A stretch of 64,000 bases of DNA from Anodontia alba (GCA_964016985.1 OZ024823.1:107186476-107250475), one strand, 5' to 3'; positions 1 through 11,505 are shown, counted from the first letter of the stretch. Notes: a model not told the origin generated them from the sequence alone. Numbers and translations: made by a program.

Positions 1-152
1 TTGATCCTTTTTACTAAAAAATACTGATCTTTGTTTTATTTCTCAACACAACAACAATTTACTGTATCTCAAAATTAACTGAGCTCTTGGTAAGAGGAGT
101 AGTATTCCAAATATACTTTTTTTCTTTCTTCTCCAAGAAAATATATGTTGTG

Positions 153-463
153 TGTTGTTTGTGTTGAGGTTTTACAGCCCCAGTCAACTCAATTGGGGTC
201 ATGTTCGAGCGCAGTCAGTTTACCTACCACATGTTTACTGGGCAGGCTTAGTCCTCTAAGCGGTTTAACCAGTATTGTGCACATTCTTTCGCCAGAAACT
301 GACAATTGCCCTTCTTGAATCAGTGGAAGGGAGAGAATGACCGTAGAAAATATTTCACGATCAATCTCCACGAAAGAATTTTGCCGACCATGGCGTGGGT
401 TGAACCAGCGACTTCCTGTGTCTCCAGTCGGACGGCGCATCCAACTGAGCCACGTAGGCCGGC
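153..463 (-). mobile_element. tRNA-headed SINE (family S1), full length
   Basis: Read on the minus strand, it starts with a tRNA-like head: an A box TGGCTCAGTTGGATGCG-like and a B box GGTTCAACC-like. A conserved body follows (GCAGTTGTCAGTTTCTGGCG region, then GACTAAGCCTGCCCAGTAAA) and a simple TTTGT-related tail. A 10-bp duplication, ATATGTTGTG, flanks it (143-152 and 464-473). Confidence 0.7.
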
Positions 464-606
464 ATATGTTGTGCTGTACTTTTTACAGGAACCTCCATAA
501 GGCCCACAACATATGAGTACACGCATCATATTTTTCACAGAGAAATATGAGGAATACCGAATGTTTTGGCTGAAAATTGCTGATCAGAGATGATTTATTC
601 TATGAT

Positions 607-993
607 ATGAAGTTTTTTAAAAGTAAAACATATTTTAACGAGTAATACTTAACCTATAGATAATGTGCTATTCTATTCTGTATTCACACCTTCACAGAAA
701 AACGACCTTTCAGTCATTAATTAAAGTCTTAAACCAGAAGGTCCCTTTGGCAGTTACCTGTGTGACGTAACTCCTCCGCTCAATTGACCACGTGTCAGTT
801 TCTTTTATGTGTAAAACAATAGACACAATTAGGAGAGAATAGCGAGGGTGGGCGGAGGGAGATAATTGATTATCTATCAGTTAAGTATTACTCGTTAAAA
901 TATGTTTTACTTTTAAAAAACTTCATTTTAACTTCATAATACATTAACCTATAGATAATGTGCTAGAATTTGCAGAATAGGAGGGAGGTGCTC
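607..993 (-). mobile_element. Solo DIRS 3' end (diverged)
   Basis: The ATGAAGTTTTTTAAAAG arm at 607 is mirrored by an arm ending at 926. The loop resembles the DIRS copies, including an ACGACCTTTCAGTC block and a CACGTGTCAGTTTC block. It is followed by TTTTAACTTC-ATAATACATT and AATAGGAGGGAGG, as at the 3' ends of the two full elements. Many differences from those copies mark it as older or from a related subfamily. No Gag, RT or recombinase sequence is attached. Confidence 0.65.
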
Positions 994-1088
994 TCCTAAT
1001 TCTAACACCAATAATATCTCACCACTTCTGGTTAAAGACTCAGGAAACTCTAAGGAATCAGATACATTCTAATTCTATATTTAATACT

Positions 1089-1326
1089 GGGCCCAGTTGT
1101 TCAAAGCTAACGATATCGTTAGATCGTTAAAATTTAGATCGAGTGATATGCAAATATGCTGAAATTTTTTGCTGAAAAAATGTGAGTAGCTGCATGCAGT
1201 GCAAAAGCTACTCACATTTTTTCAGCAAAAAATATCAGAGTATTGTATATTGAATCCATTAAAACAGTTAACGAAATGACTCTTAACGAGCTTGTTAAGC
1301 TAACGAAGCTTTGAACAACTGGGCCC
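1089..1326. mobile_element. Fold-back MITE, GGGCCCAGTTGTTCAAAG ends (M1)
   Basis: The terminal inverted repeats are GGGCCCAGTTGTTCAAAGC and GCTTTGAACAACTGGGCCC. A second internal hairpin is built from CTACTCACATTTTTTCAGC and its complement. No coding capacity. This is the best-preserved copy. Confidence 0.7.
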
Positions 1327-1629
1327 TGGTTGCTTAGTTAATGTTTTAATCATCTTTCATAGTTCATACCTGAATGGCAACTTTACATGTTGTGTGATAT
1401 ATAGAATAATTCTATGCATTTGTAAAATTGGTGAGCTGTTAATAAACCATATCTATCTATCTTCGATTTTCAAGAATATAAGTTTTAATATTTCACACAA
1501 TTTCTTCATTTAGTAAAACTAACCATGTTATCCTTGTAGACCAAAAGAGACACCTTTGCAAACAGTGTGGATCCAGATGAGAAAGTTGATAAGGAGCTGT
1601 CTATCAGGATCAACACTGTTTGCCATTCT

Positions 1630-1837
1630 AGGCCTAGTTGTTCAAAGCTAACGATGTCGTTAGTTAACAATTCGTTAAAATTTACATTGAGTGATACGCA
1701 AATATTCTGAAATTTTTTGCTGAAAAAATGAGAGTAGCTTTTGCATTGCAAATTGTATATTGAATCTGCTAAAACAGATAAAGAAATGACCCTTAACGAG
1801 ACTGTTAAGCTAACGACGCTTTGAACAACTGGGCCCT
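1630..1837. mobile_element. MITE M1 copy
   Basis: Same ends as the copy at 1089. The inner hairpin has lost one arm. Confidence 0.6.
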
Positions 1838-2140
1838 GTTTTTATCTGCAATAGTGGATGTGTCAAAATTCAGTGATGAAAGACTCCACTTCAGAAACTC
1901 CGGGGTGAAAGGGTTAAGAAATATAAATTCAACTGATGAAAGGTGAACTTGCTGCTCAACTAAAAATTAGTTACTTTTCGTATTTCTACATGCGTAATGA
2001 CTGTGTTTAACATCCCTTTCAGCATTATTTGAGTCATATCATTATGATGTAAGGGTGATAATGCAAAATTGTGCCATTAAGAGCTGTACAGTCATGAGCT
2101 GAATTCCACTTCCAGGGATTCTAACCAGGGACCTCGTGAT

Positions 2141-2374
2141 CAGGGCCCAGTTGTTCAAAACTAACGATGTTGTTAGTTAACAAATCGTTAAAACTTTGAT
2201 CATTAAATATGGCATATATGCCAATATTTTTGCTGAAAAAATGTGAGCAACAGCTACTCACATTTTCTTCAGCAAAAATACCTGTGAATTATATATTGTA
2301 CTTACTAGAACAGTTAATATTTTGACCACTAACACGTTCGTTAAGCTAACGACGCTTTGAACAACTGGGCCCTG
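2141..2374. mobile_element. MITE M1 copy
   Basis: Ends CAGGGCCCAGTTGTTCAAA and TTTGAACAACTGGGCCCTG; TGA-containing sequence lies on both flanks. Confidence 0.65.
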
Positions 2375-2501
2375 ATGTCTGGAGCAATCACCAATTGGCC
2401 ACATGAACGCGTTTTTCTTCTCCCTGCAAACATATTATGGGTACTCATAAGAAACACTTCCCAAAGGTGCTTCTATTGATTACCTGCATGTTTTCATGGA
2501 G

Positions 2502-4107
2502 AACAAGAGCTGTCGTAGGACAGCGTAGCTCGCCTGCTGGGTACATTTTATATTGCAACATTTTTATCATTAAGAAAATCAAAATGAAATAATCTATGAA
2601 ATAATTTTCAAGTTATATGGCGAAATCATCCAACCATATAATATAGGTCACACTGACCTAGATGTATTTGTATGTAAATCATTTTGTCACATAGATATAA
2701 TAATCCAGGTATGACAATTCTCCATGAAATAGTAATAAAAATAAAAGGCAAAATCACTGAAGCATGAAATATAGGTCATAATGACCTAGATATAGTAAGT
2801 GGTCATTCATTGGGTCACATGGAACTAATATCCCAGGTGTGACATTTATCCAACAAATAGTATTCAAGATATAAGGCAAAATCACTGAACCATGAAATAT
2901 AGGTCACACCAACAGAGATATATTTTGACGTCAATAATCGGGTCACAAGGAACTAATATCCCAGGTGTGACATTTATCCAACAAATAGTATTCAAGATAT
3001 AAGGCAAAATCACTGAACCATGAAATATAGGTCACAATGACCTAGATATAGTAAGTGGTCATTCATTGGGTCACATGGAAGTAATATCCCAGGTGTGACA
3101 TTTATCCAACAAATAGTATTCAAGATATAAGGCAAAATCACTGAACCATGAAATATAGGTCACAATGACCTAGATATAGTAAGTGGTCATTCATTGGGTC
3201 ACATGGAACTAATATCCCAGGTGTGACATTTATCCAACAAATAGTATTCAAGATATAAGGCAAAATCACTGAACCATGAAATATAGGTCACCATGACCTA
3301 GATATAGTAAGTGGTCATTCATTGGGTCACATGGAAGTAATATCCCAGGTGTGACATTTAACCAACAAATAGTATTCAAGATATAAGGCAAAATCACTGA
3401 ACCATGAAATATAGGTCACAATGACCTAGATATAGTAAGTGGTCATTCATTGGGTCACATGGAAGTAATATCCCAGGTGTGACATTTATCCAACAAATAG
3501 TATTCAAGATATAAGGCAAATCACTGGACCGTGAAATCTAGGTGACCTGGACCGTAAAATGTAGGTCACCATGACCTTCACTCTCTTACACTTAAACCGA
3601 TGTCACATAGTTAGCTGATGTATAACCAGTTGTGTCTATAACCTGTAGGCATATAAGATTTTACAAATGTGTCCTAGATTTTGACCCCTAGCCCCACCCC
3701 AAGGCCCACCCTGAGGTATGAACCCAGGGGTATGTTCTTTTGGAATCTCAGAAGACTCATCCAGGTACCCAAATTCTAAATATGAATGCTCTATGAGGAG
3801 TGAAAGTCAAGATATAAGAATCTGAAAAACTTTAACACAGTATTACAAAGGTGTCCTAGATTCTGACCCCTAGCCCCACCCAGGGGCATGAACCCAGGGG
3901 TTTATTCTCTTGGAATCTCAGAAGACCCTCCAAGGTACCTAAGTTCCAAATTTGATGCCTCTGTGAGGAGTGACTGTTGAGATATAAGCATTTGAAAAAC
4001 TTTAACGCAGTGTGACGGGAACGGGAACGCAAACGCAAACGCAAACGCAAACGTGGACGACCGGGGTGACTACAATAGCTCTCCTTGTACTTCGTACAGG
4101 CGAGCTA
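2502..4107 (+). mobile_element. Tandem-array element, family A, copy 1
   Basis: The left end is CAAGAGCTGTCGTAGGACAG followed by CGTAGCTCGCCTG. The body is about eight units of about 125-130 bp (GGTCACAATGACCTAGATAT, then CCAGGTGTGACATTTATCCA). Two diverged ATTTTGACCCCTAGCCCCAC blocks and a GGGAACGCAAACGC hexamer run (4018-4051) follow. The right end is a hairpin, TAGCTCTCC...CAGGCGAGCTA. It splits a hairpin MITE. The internal short inverted GGTCANNNTGACC motifs resemble nuclear-receptor half-sites, but they are a property of the array. Confidence 0.6.
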
Positions 4108-4350
4108 AAAAAAGAAAATTTATTTTCTGGATACCTCTATCTAGAGTAGAGCTATTTAACTAATTTCTCCATGAACGGATGTGACTGTTGAGAGGTTATC
4201 ATAAAGTAGAGGTCCTACTGTATTTAGAACCTACTAAGGCTGGCACTATTAATCGAATAATCGATTAATCAATCAATAAATTCCACAAAAATGATTATGG
4301 GCATTGATTTGCTAATAATCGCTTATTTGATTTATGCACATCTGTTACAT

Positions 4351-4560
4351 TACCCTATTTACCCTAAGTATTTGGACACCTCAGCTCTTTACCATACTTG
4401 TTCTTAAATTTGAATAAGAACAATTTACTACCGAATGTTGTGTCTAAAAATAGCTGGAGGAGTCGCAAACAGTGTAGACTCTGATGAGATGCCCAGTTTT
4501 GCCGCATCTCATCTAGGTCTACACTGTTTGCTCAGGCCTGTCCGAATACATACAGTAAAG
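4351..4560. mobile_element. TA-flanked hairpin MITE M4 copy
   Basis: TACCCTATTTACCCTAAGTA left end, GCAAACAGTGTAGACTCTGA hairpin with TAGGTCTACACTGTTTGC, and a degenerate right end. Confidence 0.5.
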
Positions 4561-4712
4561 TATAATCTATGGTAATAGTCATGCTCAGACAGTAAGCCAG
4601 AAAGGTAAAAATATGACCAAATCTTCAGTGTCACTAATCAATTACCAATCACAATGGCAGGACTGATAATCAATTATCTTTTCAGCTCTGATTAGCCAGC
4701 CTTAGAACCTAC

Positions 4713-4932
4713 CCATAGCTCCAGATATGCTGGGGGTATCCACATAATATTTTTCTTATTTCTCCATGAAAACATATTTTGTGGGTACTTCATGAAAACA
4801 TATGTTGTGGGTACTCATTAGAAGCAACTTGGACAGGTGCTTCTAATGAGTACCCACAACATATGTTTTCATGGTGAAATAAGAAAAATATAAAAAATAA
4901 TTGCTTGAGAAAAAGAAACACTTTATCTGGAG
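4713..4932. mobile_element. Hairpin MITE M2 abutting the donor of exon 4943-5053
   Basis: Outer ends CATAGCTCCAGAT and ATCTGGAG, with inner arms GTGGGTACTCATTAGAAGC and GCTTCTAATGAGTACCCAC. Part of the left arm is duplicated. The right end stops about 10 bp inside the intron from the GTAAGT donor. Confidence 0.6.
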
Positions 4933-4942
4933 GTAAACTTAC

Positions 4943-5053
4943 CCATCTGAAGTCCTGACTGAGTTGTGTAACAGTCTGATTTCTGTACTCCTCTAACTCC
5001 GCCCAAGGAATCTTGACTGACATGTAGTCTGTGTAGTAATCAACACTGGATAT
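4943..5053 (-). CDS. RNF216: RNF216-like gene, last exon inside the window
   Basis: This is a 111-nt exon (37 codons, phase 0 to phase 0) between a CTTTTACAG acceptor and a GTAAGT donor. It reads ISSVDYYTDYMSVKIP, then WAELEEYRNQTVTQLSQDFRW. RNF216 has a DFFDYSK motif followed by a helix ending in ADFK at the same place after its FPDV segment. The gene must continue left of position 1 with the helical linker and the RBR exons. No further exon was found in 1-4942. A hairpin MITE ends about 10 bp into the downstream intron. Confidence 0.7.
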
Positions 5054-5069
5054 CTGTAAAAGAAAGACA

Positions 5070-5770
5070 GTCAGTCTGACACTATATTTACTCTAATTAT
5101 TCAAACATCTTAGCTCCTTACCATACTAGTCCTAAAATTTGAAAAAGTCCATTTTAGTGCTTTCTGCTGCATCTGATCTGGGTCTACACTGTTTGCTCAG
5201 GTATTACCGTATTTACCCTAATTATTCAGTTACCTTAACTCCTTACTATACTTGACCTAAAATTTGACCGTCCATTGTACTACTTGTTAATATGTCTAAA
5301 ATTGTTGGATGAGTGGCAAACAGTGTAGACCATGACCAGACACCACAGCAACTGATCTGGGTCTACACCATTTGCTCAAGCATTACTGTATTTACCGTAA
5401 TTATTCGGACACCTTAGCTCTTTACTACACCTGACCTAAAATTTGAACAAGTCCATTGTACTACTTGTTAATGTGTCTAAAATTGTTGGATGAGTAGCAC
5501 CACAGCAACTGATCTGGGTCTACACTGTTTTCTTAGGCATTACTGTATTTATCCCAATTATTTAGACAACTTACCTTATTTGTCTTAAATTTCAATAAAT
5601 CCACTTTACTACCTGTTGATTTGTCTAAAAAAACTGCTGGTTGAGTAGCAAATAATGTAGTCCCTGATCAGCTGTGGTGTTGGATCTGGGTCTACACTAT
5701 ATGCTAGGATATACTGATACACTGTATTTACCCCAAATACACTGTTACTCCTTATCATACCACTACTAAA
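5070..5770. repeat. Cluster of four partial M4 hairpin MITEs in tandem
   Basis: Four successive partial units of about 165-190 bp, each with TTATTCGGACACCTTAGCTC-like, TGTGTCTAAAATTGTTGGAT and GATCTGGGTCTACACTGTTT blocks. They lie upstream of exon 4943-5053 in gene orientation. They probably arose by local duplication or repeated insertion. Confidence 0.5.
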
Positions 5771-5883
5771 AGTTAGGGGTGAGAATAGTCGCTAATAATC
5801 AATCCTGAAATCTGAAAATTCTGTCCTGAAATTGGAATACTTTCCCTAGGTAGGACTGAGAAACTAAAAAAAAAGAAACAATT

Positions 5884-6063
5884 CATAGCTCCAGATTAGG
5901 CGTTTTTATTGATTGATTTATTTATTTTATCCAAAAACTACTTATATTTTCCTTATTTCTCAATAAAAAACATATGTTGTGGGTATTCATTAGAAGCTCA
6001 GGGAGGTTTAATTGAGAAATAAGAAAATCATTGGGTGGATAACCCCTCTTGTCTGGAGCTATG
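5884..6063. mobile_element. Hairpin MITE M2 copy
   Basis: Ends CATAGCTCCAGATTAGG and TGTCTGGAGCTATG; the inner hairpin is partly deleted. Confidence 0.5.
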
Positions 6064-6375
6064 CAACTAATAATTAGTTTAATAATTAGTTTTTAAAGTT
6101 ATTTTAAGCATATATTAACCCAAATAACTATTTTTACATTAAAGGATGGTCATGTGAACAAGCGTAAAAGTGAAATTTCATGCTAAAAATGAAAGTTCTA
6201 TCCTGAAAGTTTCCCATCCCTGTAAAAGTTCAATAACAAGTTCATTTTACTACTTGCAAATGTGTCTAAAAACAACTGGATCAGTGGCAAACAGTGCAAA
6301 TATTTTGTTAAGTCATGACCTTCACTTCAAGGCTACTGAGAGAATGGCTTGTTCTAGCATTTGAAGGATTAAAAG

Positions 6376-6440
6376 GGCCTCGAACCTGCAACCTCCTCAT
6401 CACCAGTCAGACGTGCATCCAACTGAGCCACTAAGCCGGC
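6376..6440 (-). mobile_element. SINE S1 tRNA-like head fragment
   Basis: Only the head is present: GCCGGCTTAGTGGCTCAGTT on the minus strand, down to the B-box region. It is too short and lacks a foldable acceptor stem, so it is not a functional tRNA gene. Confidence 0.5.
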
Positions 6441-6722
6441 TATAATTTTGGTGATAATATTTAGGAAAAGATTAGGGTACTTATTTGCCTTGCCAAGGCA
6501 ATTCTAAAGTGAACCCAATGAGTACCCATGATATGGTTTTGTGCAAAAATCTTTAACCCTTTCACCCCTGATTTTCTGAAATGGACTCTTCCATCCCTTA
6601 TTTTGTCCACTGATGAAAATAGGGTTTGAGTCTAAAATCAAAAACAGAATGGCAAACAGTGTAGATCCTGATGAGATGGCTCATTATGAGCCATCTCATC
6701 TGGATCTACATTATTTGGAGCA

Positions 6723-6931
6723 ACTTTAGAATCTGTCCGCCACTTGATATTACCATAACCAGCTGTAAAAATTCCAGATAGAAGTATGCTAAATATGATG
6801 ACTTGACTAACCTAACCCTAACCCTAACCATCAGTGATCTACTGCTAACTTAATCTAACCGTCTGTGAAGTTAATGGGTGTACAGACTCACATACTGAAG
6901 TCAGTAAACAGTGGCGGACAGATTCTAAAGT
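6723..6931. mobile_element. MITE with 22-bp inverted ends and telomere-like core
   Basis: ACTTTAGAATCTGTCCGCCA at 6723 is mirrored exactly at 6910-6931. The interior includes CTAACCTAACCCTAACCC (about 6807-6829), the vertebrate/mollusc-type telomere repeat. It lies 65 bp past the donor of exon 6997-7167. Confidence 0.6.
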
Positions 6932-6996
6932 CTAGCCCATTGTTTGCACAGGTATCTGTTTCGGTCTGCAGGGCTGAAAGGGTTCAGTGAACATAC

Positions 6997-7167
6997 ATTC
7001 GCCAAAGCTGGAGCAGTAACAGTAGCGCTGGGTTTGGGTACCGACTCTGCTGTTGGATACTTAGTTTCCAGAAGTACATTACAGATATCATTAACAGCAT
7101 AGGGTCCTGTGTACTGTGCTGCCAAGTCATTCAGAAAGGCTTCCTGTACATCTGGAAACAGGCATAA
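6997..7167 (-). CDS. RNF216: RNF216-like gene, FPDV/CUE-like exon
   Basis: This is a 171-nt exon (57 codons, phase 0 to phase 0) with a TTGTTTTCAG acceptor and GTATGT donor. It carries FPDVQEAFLNDL, then VNDICNVLLETKYP, then a Pro/Ser/Ala-rich tail. In RNF216/TRIAD3 the comparable segment is FPDV, about 20 residues, an LCNFLLE-type helix and a YPK end. The spacing of FPDV, the CN-LLE helix and YP is the main reason for naming this gene RNF216-like. The protein would act as a cytosolic E3 ligase, but its RBR module is not in the window. Confidence 0.72.
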
Positions 7168-7746
7168 CTGAAAACAAAAGAAAACCATGAATCAAACTTT
7201 TTTTTGTTCACAAAAAAGTAGCATTTTGACGCTAAATATTTGAACTCTTGAATTCCTTACAATACTTCTCCTAAAATCTGAAGAAGTGCATTTGAATTAC
7301 CTGCTGATATGTCTAAAAAGTAATGAGTGGCAAAAAGCACAGACTACCATCAAATTCCATCTTCTGCAGCATCTGATCTGGGTCTGCAATGATTTTTTTT
7401 TACCCTAGTCCTAGACGCATAATTTTGCGGCGGGATGCAAGATTTCAATTTATGTTCATCCAAGAGACGCATTAAAATTTCTGAAAGAGAGTCCTACTTT
7501 GTTTTTTAAAAGAGAATTTTGTAAGATACAAATACACAGCAGTGACTCTAAGCGTCCGACCTCTAAGATATATACTGAAGTCACAAAAACAGTCCAATAA
7601 TCAACAGGGGTTGTTTGGTACCGGAGAAATTTACAATACTGATTAGATTACTGGCTTTTACCTTGGCGCAAACTTTTATCAAATCATGGAAATTTGGTGT
7701 TATAGTAAAGAAAACGGTAAACAATTAAATCTATAAGTTTGTCTCT
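7168..7746. other. Intron with degraded M4 sequence
   Basis: About 7240-7400 is a degraded M4 unit (GAATTACCTGCTGATATGTC, GATCTGGGTCTGCAATG). 7400-7746 holds no recognisable gene or repeat. Confidence 0.4.
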
Positions 7747-7752
7747 GTCCTC

Positions 7753-9087
7753 CAGGGCTTCCGTTAAGCGGACGTACGGCGTATATTACGCCCTGAGATT
7801 GCCACCGGACGTCCAAATTGAACTTCAAAGACGTACCGCGGACTTCCGAAATTTCTTTTGTCCGTCCGAAATCGATACCCGAGACGTCCAAAAATTGTCA
7901 AAAGGCCCGCCCACTTTTAACCAGTTGTATGATGTTTGCCCCGCCTACTTACCGGAAATTCGCTACCTGTGTTGACTGAGCTTTAAGGACGTCCCACTTT
8001 CCGCTTGCGGGAGTTTTATTGACAGCCGTGTCAAGCGTCGCGGCACCCTTTTGATGGCTGCGTGATCACTGCATGTATTTGTCACGCGTGCTGAGTTGAT
8101 TAATTGATGTTTTTTATAATTAAATTTTCTACTGCGATCCCGAAAATATTCGTTGAAATTATATGAAGTCATTATTATTTTTTAATATTCACGTCTTAAA
8201 ATCTTAAATTATTATTTTTCTAAGAACGTGTGTCGTCTGCAACACTTCCGGGAATTGCCGAGAGAAATTGTAAAAATAAATAAATAACAATTATGCACAG
8301 AACGCAAATTAAGATCTATTCGAATTTAGAAGCTTACGTTTGTCATGACAACAAAAGCAATTTTTCAGATGAAAAGAAAATATATTTTTCGTCAAAATTT
8401 TCGGAAAAACCCGTTTCTAAATGCGTAGCCTTGTTCCGGTTGCGCTGTTTACCAGCGCGGAAAAGACGCAAAGTAAGTCTGAATAAAGGCGATTTGCGAT
8501 GTTTTTGCTTGCTTTTCTCCGCAAACGAACGTTTTGCTGTTGGTATTTCATCGAGAGCTGCCTTTAATTTGTTTGTTGTCGCACGAGTCGGCGCCGTTTT
8601 CCCGCAATTTTTGTGAAGTAAGCAACTCGTTCGCTCGTGTTGATCAGCTTCAATCCGAACAAATATTTCATTAAATACATTTCTGCAAAATAATTTCAGC
8701 ATAGTTTATTTTTAAGAAAACATGTTTTGGGTGTTTTCTCTCATGTATTTTCTTTTCTTTTTTCTTTCTCTGGGCTTTGAAACGAATGCGAAGTTGTACC
8801 AATGTTGATGCTTTCTCTAAGGTCCGACATACAAGTACAGGCTTTCCAAAAAGATGCGATCGAATTTTAATAAGCGTTAAGGACATTTTTAAAACACATC
8901 TAAGAGAAGCGTGTATCATGGTGATTCTGTGTGACACTGAAATAAGAACCTATGTTCTACTAAAGAAAGGGCAGACCGCCGCAGCACGGAAAAAAAGTGG
9001 GACTTCCTAGATTTTCCTGTGGGACTTCCAAATTTGAGGGGTAGGAAGTCTGGGACTTCCTGAGTCTGGAAGTTAATGGAAGCCCTG
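7753..9087. mobile_element. CAGGG-ended DNA transposon, non-autonomous, 6-bp TSD
   Basis: The terminal inverted repeats are CAGGGCTTCCGTTAA and TTAATGGAAGCCCTG. GTCCTC is directly repeated outside both ends (7747-7752, 9088-9093). The 1335-bp interior is richer in CpG than its surroundings and not made of the local repeats. It holds only short frames (for example 8293-8616 plus strand, 107 codons) with no transposase motif. CAGGG termini suggest the hAT superfamily. A 6-bp rather than 8-bp duplication would place it in an unusual subgroup. Confidence 0.65.
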
Positions 9088-9167
9088 GTCCTCAATGATG
9101 GAAATTAGGCGTCCAAAACATTTGAATACAAAAAATTACCGTTGAAATCTCCGATCTGTTGTCTAGA

Positions 9168-11505
9168 CAAGAGGCCCGTGGGCCACGGGTCGCTCACCTG
9201 AGTGACATAGCTACTGCAGATATGCAGATGTTATGCAACATTTTTCCAATCCTGTAATCGCAACGAATGAAAAGATCATCCTAATTTTGAAGAAGAATAT
9301 TATATATGGCATGATAGTCAATGGAGCGTGATCATTTGAACAAACTCTCAATCACATTTCAACAGTAGGATCAATGTGAAATTTGGTGGCAATTGCCTAC
9401 GTGGTTTCTGAAGAATCATGATTTTATACATGTAAACAGCACAGTGGCAGGAAAATATAATAAACATAAATAAGATGGTAGCCATCTTGGATTTCCAATC
9501 AGAATGATTTTAGCTACTGTTGATCTACAAGTCATCTCGATACTTCCAATGAACTTTGAGTCAATTGCTCTTTCGGTTCAGGAGAAAAAGTTCAAAAAAG
9601 AGTGTCAAGATGGCCGCTATAGCCGCAATTTGGGATTTCCTATCATAACGATTTGAGCTATTTTTGATCTACAAGTCACCCCGATGCTTCCTACCAAGTT
9701 TCGAGTCAATTGGCCTTTCAGTTCAGAAGAAGAAGGGTAAAACAGATTTTCAAGATGGCCGCCATCTTGGATTTCCGATCGGAACGATGCTTCCTACGAA
9801 TTTTCAAATCAACTGGCCCTTTCGTTCAGGAAAATAAGCGAAAAAAAGAGTTTCAAGATGGCCGCCATGATGGCCATCTTGGATTTCCGATCCAAACAAT
9901 TTAAGCTATTTTAGATCTACAAGTCACCCCAATGCTTCCTACCAAGCTTCAAGTCAAATGGCCGTTCAGTTCAGGAGGAGAAGCGAAAAATAGATTTTCA
10001 AGATGGCTGTCATGGCAGCCATCTTGGATTTCTGATAGGGATGATTTTAGCCATTTTTGATCTACAGGTCACCCTGATGCTTCCTACCTAGTTTAAAGTC
10101 AATAAGCCTTTCGGTTCAGGAGAAGAAGTGAAAAATAGATTTTCAAGATGGCCGCCATGACGGCCATGTTAAATTTCCAATCGGAACGATTTTAGCCATT
10201 TTTAATCTATAAGTCACCTCGATGCTTCCTACCAAGTTTCAAGTCAATTGGCTTTTGGGTTTAGGAGAAGAAGTGAAAAAAAGATTTTCAACACCGCCAC
10301 CACGGCGGCCATCTTGGATTTCCTATCAGCATGATTTTAGCTATTTTTGATCTACTACAAGTCGACCTGATGCTTCCTACCAAGTTTGGAGTCAATTGGC
10401 ATTTCGGTTCAGGAGAAGAAGCAAAAAATAGATTTTCAAGATGGCGGTTATCTTGGATTTCCGATTGGAACGATTTTAGCTATTTTTGATCTATAAAGCA
10501 CCCCAATGCTTCTTACCAAGTTTCGAGTCAATAGGCATTTGGGGTTAGGAGAAGCAGCGAAAAATAGATTTTCAAGATGGCCACCATGGCGGCCATCTTG
10601 GATTTACGATCGGCACAATTTTAGCCACTTTTGATCTACAAGTCACCCCGATGCTTCCTAGCAAGTTTGGGGTCAATTGGCCTTTCGGTTCAGGAGAGGA
10701 GGCAAAAAATAGATTTTCAAGATGGCTGCCATGGCGGCCATCTTGGATTTCCCATCAGAACGATTTTAGCTATTTTTGATCTATAAGTCACCCCAGTGTT
10801 TCCTACCATGTTTGGAGTCAATTGGCTTTTGGGTTTAGGAGAAGCAAAAAATAGATTTTCAAGATGGCTGCCATGGCGGCCATCTTGGATTTCCGATCGG
10901 CACAATTTTAGCCATTTTTTATCTACAAGTCACCCCGATGCTTCCTAGCAAGTTTGGAGTCAATTGGCCTTTTGGTTCAGGAGAAGAAGCGAAAAATAGA
11001 TTTTCAAGATGGCGGCCATCTTGGATTCCCGATCGGCATGATTTTAGCTATTTTTGATCTACAAGTCACCCTGATACTTCCAAGCAAGTTTGGAGTCAAT
11101 TGGCCTTTCAGTTCAGGAGAAGTGAAAAATAGATTTTCAAGATGGCTGCCATGGCGGCCATCTTGGATTTCCGATCAGCACGATTTTAGCTATTTTTGAT
11201 CTACAAGTCACCCTGATGCATCCTAGCAAGCTTGGAGTCAATTGGCCTTTCGGTTCAGGAGAAGAAGCGAAAACTAGATTTTCAAGATGGTGGCCATCTT
11301 GGATTTCCTATCGGAACGATTTTAGCTATTTTTGATCTACAGTCACCCCGATGCTTCCTACCAAGTATCAAGTCAATTGGCCCAGGGGTGTAGGAGGAGT
11401 AGGCTTTTAAAGCAATTGTTGACGCCGCACCACGGACGACACACGACGGACATTGACTGACCACAATAGCTCACCATGAGCACTTCCTGCTCAGGTGAGC
11501 TAATA
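9168..11505 (+). mobile_element. Tandem-array element, family B, copy 1
   Basis: The left end is CAAGAGGCCCGTGGGCC followed by GCTCACCTGAGTGAC. The body is about twelve units of about 150 bp (TTTGATCTACAAGTCACCCC, ATGCTTCCTACCAAGTTT, GGTTCAGGAGAAGAAG). Each unit carries a palindromic AAGATGGC...GCCATCTTGGATTTCC core. The right end hairpin is TAGCTCACC...GGTGAGCTA at about 11468-11503. Short open frames in the array are by-products. Confidence 0.65.

Noticed and set aside
6376..6440. tRNA gene
   Set aside because: It is the head of the S1 SINE. A and B boxes are present but the acceptor stem and full length are not.
7739..7975. 78-codon frame at the left end of the CAGGG element
   Set aside because: It starts outside the element and runs across the terminal repeat, so it cannot be a transposon gene. 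No family match.
8293..8616. 107-codon plus-strand frame, and its minus-strand partner 8343-8702
   Set aside because: Both strands are open in the CpG-rich interior of a DNA transposon and no motif is seen. Probably chance.
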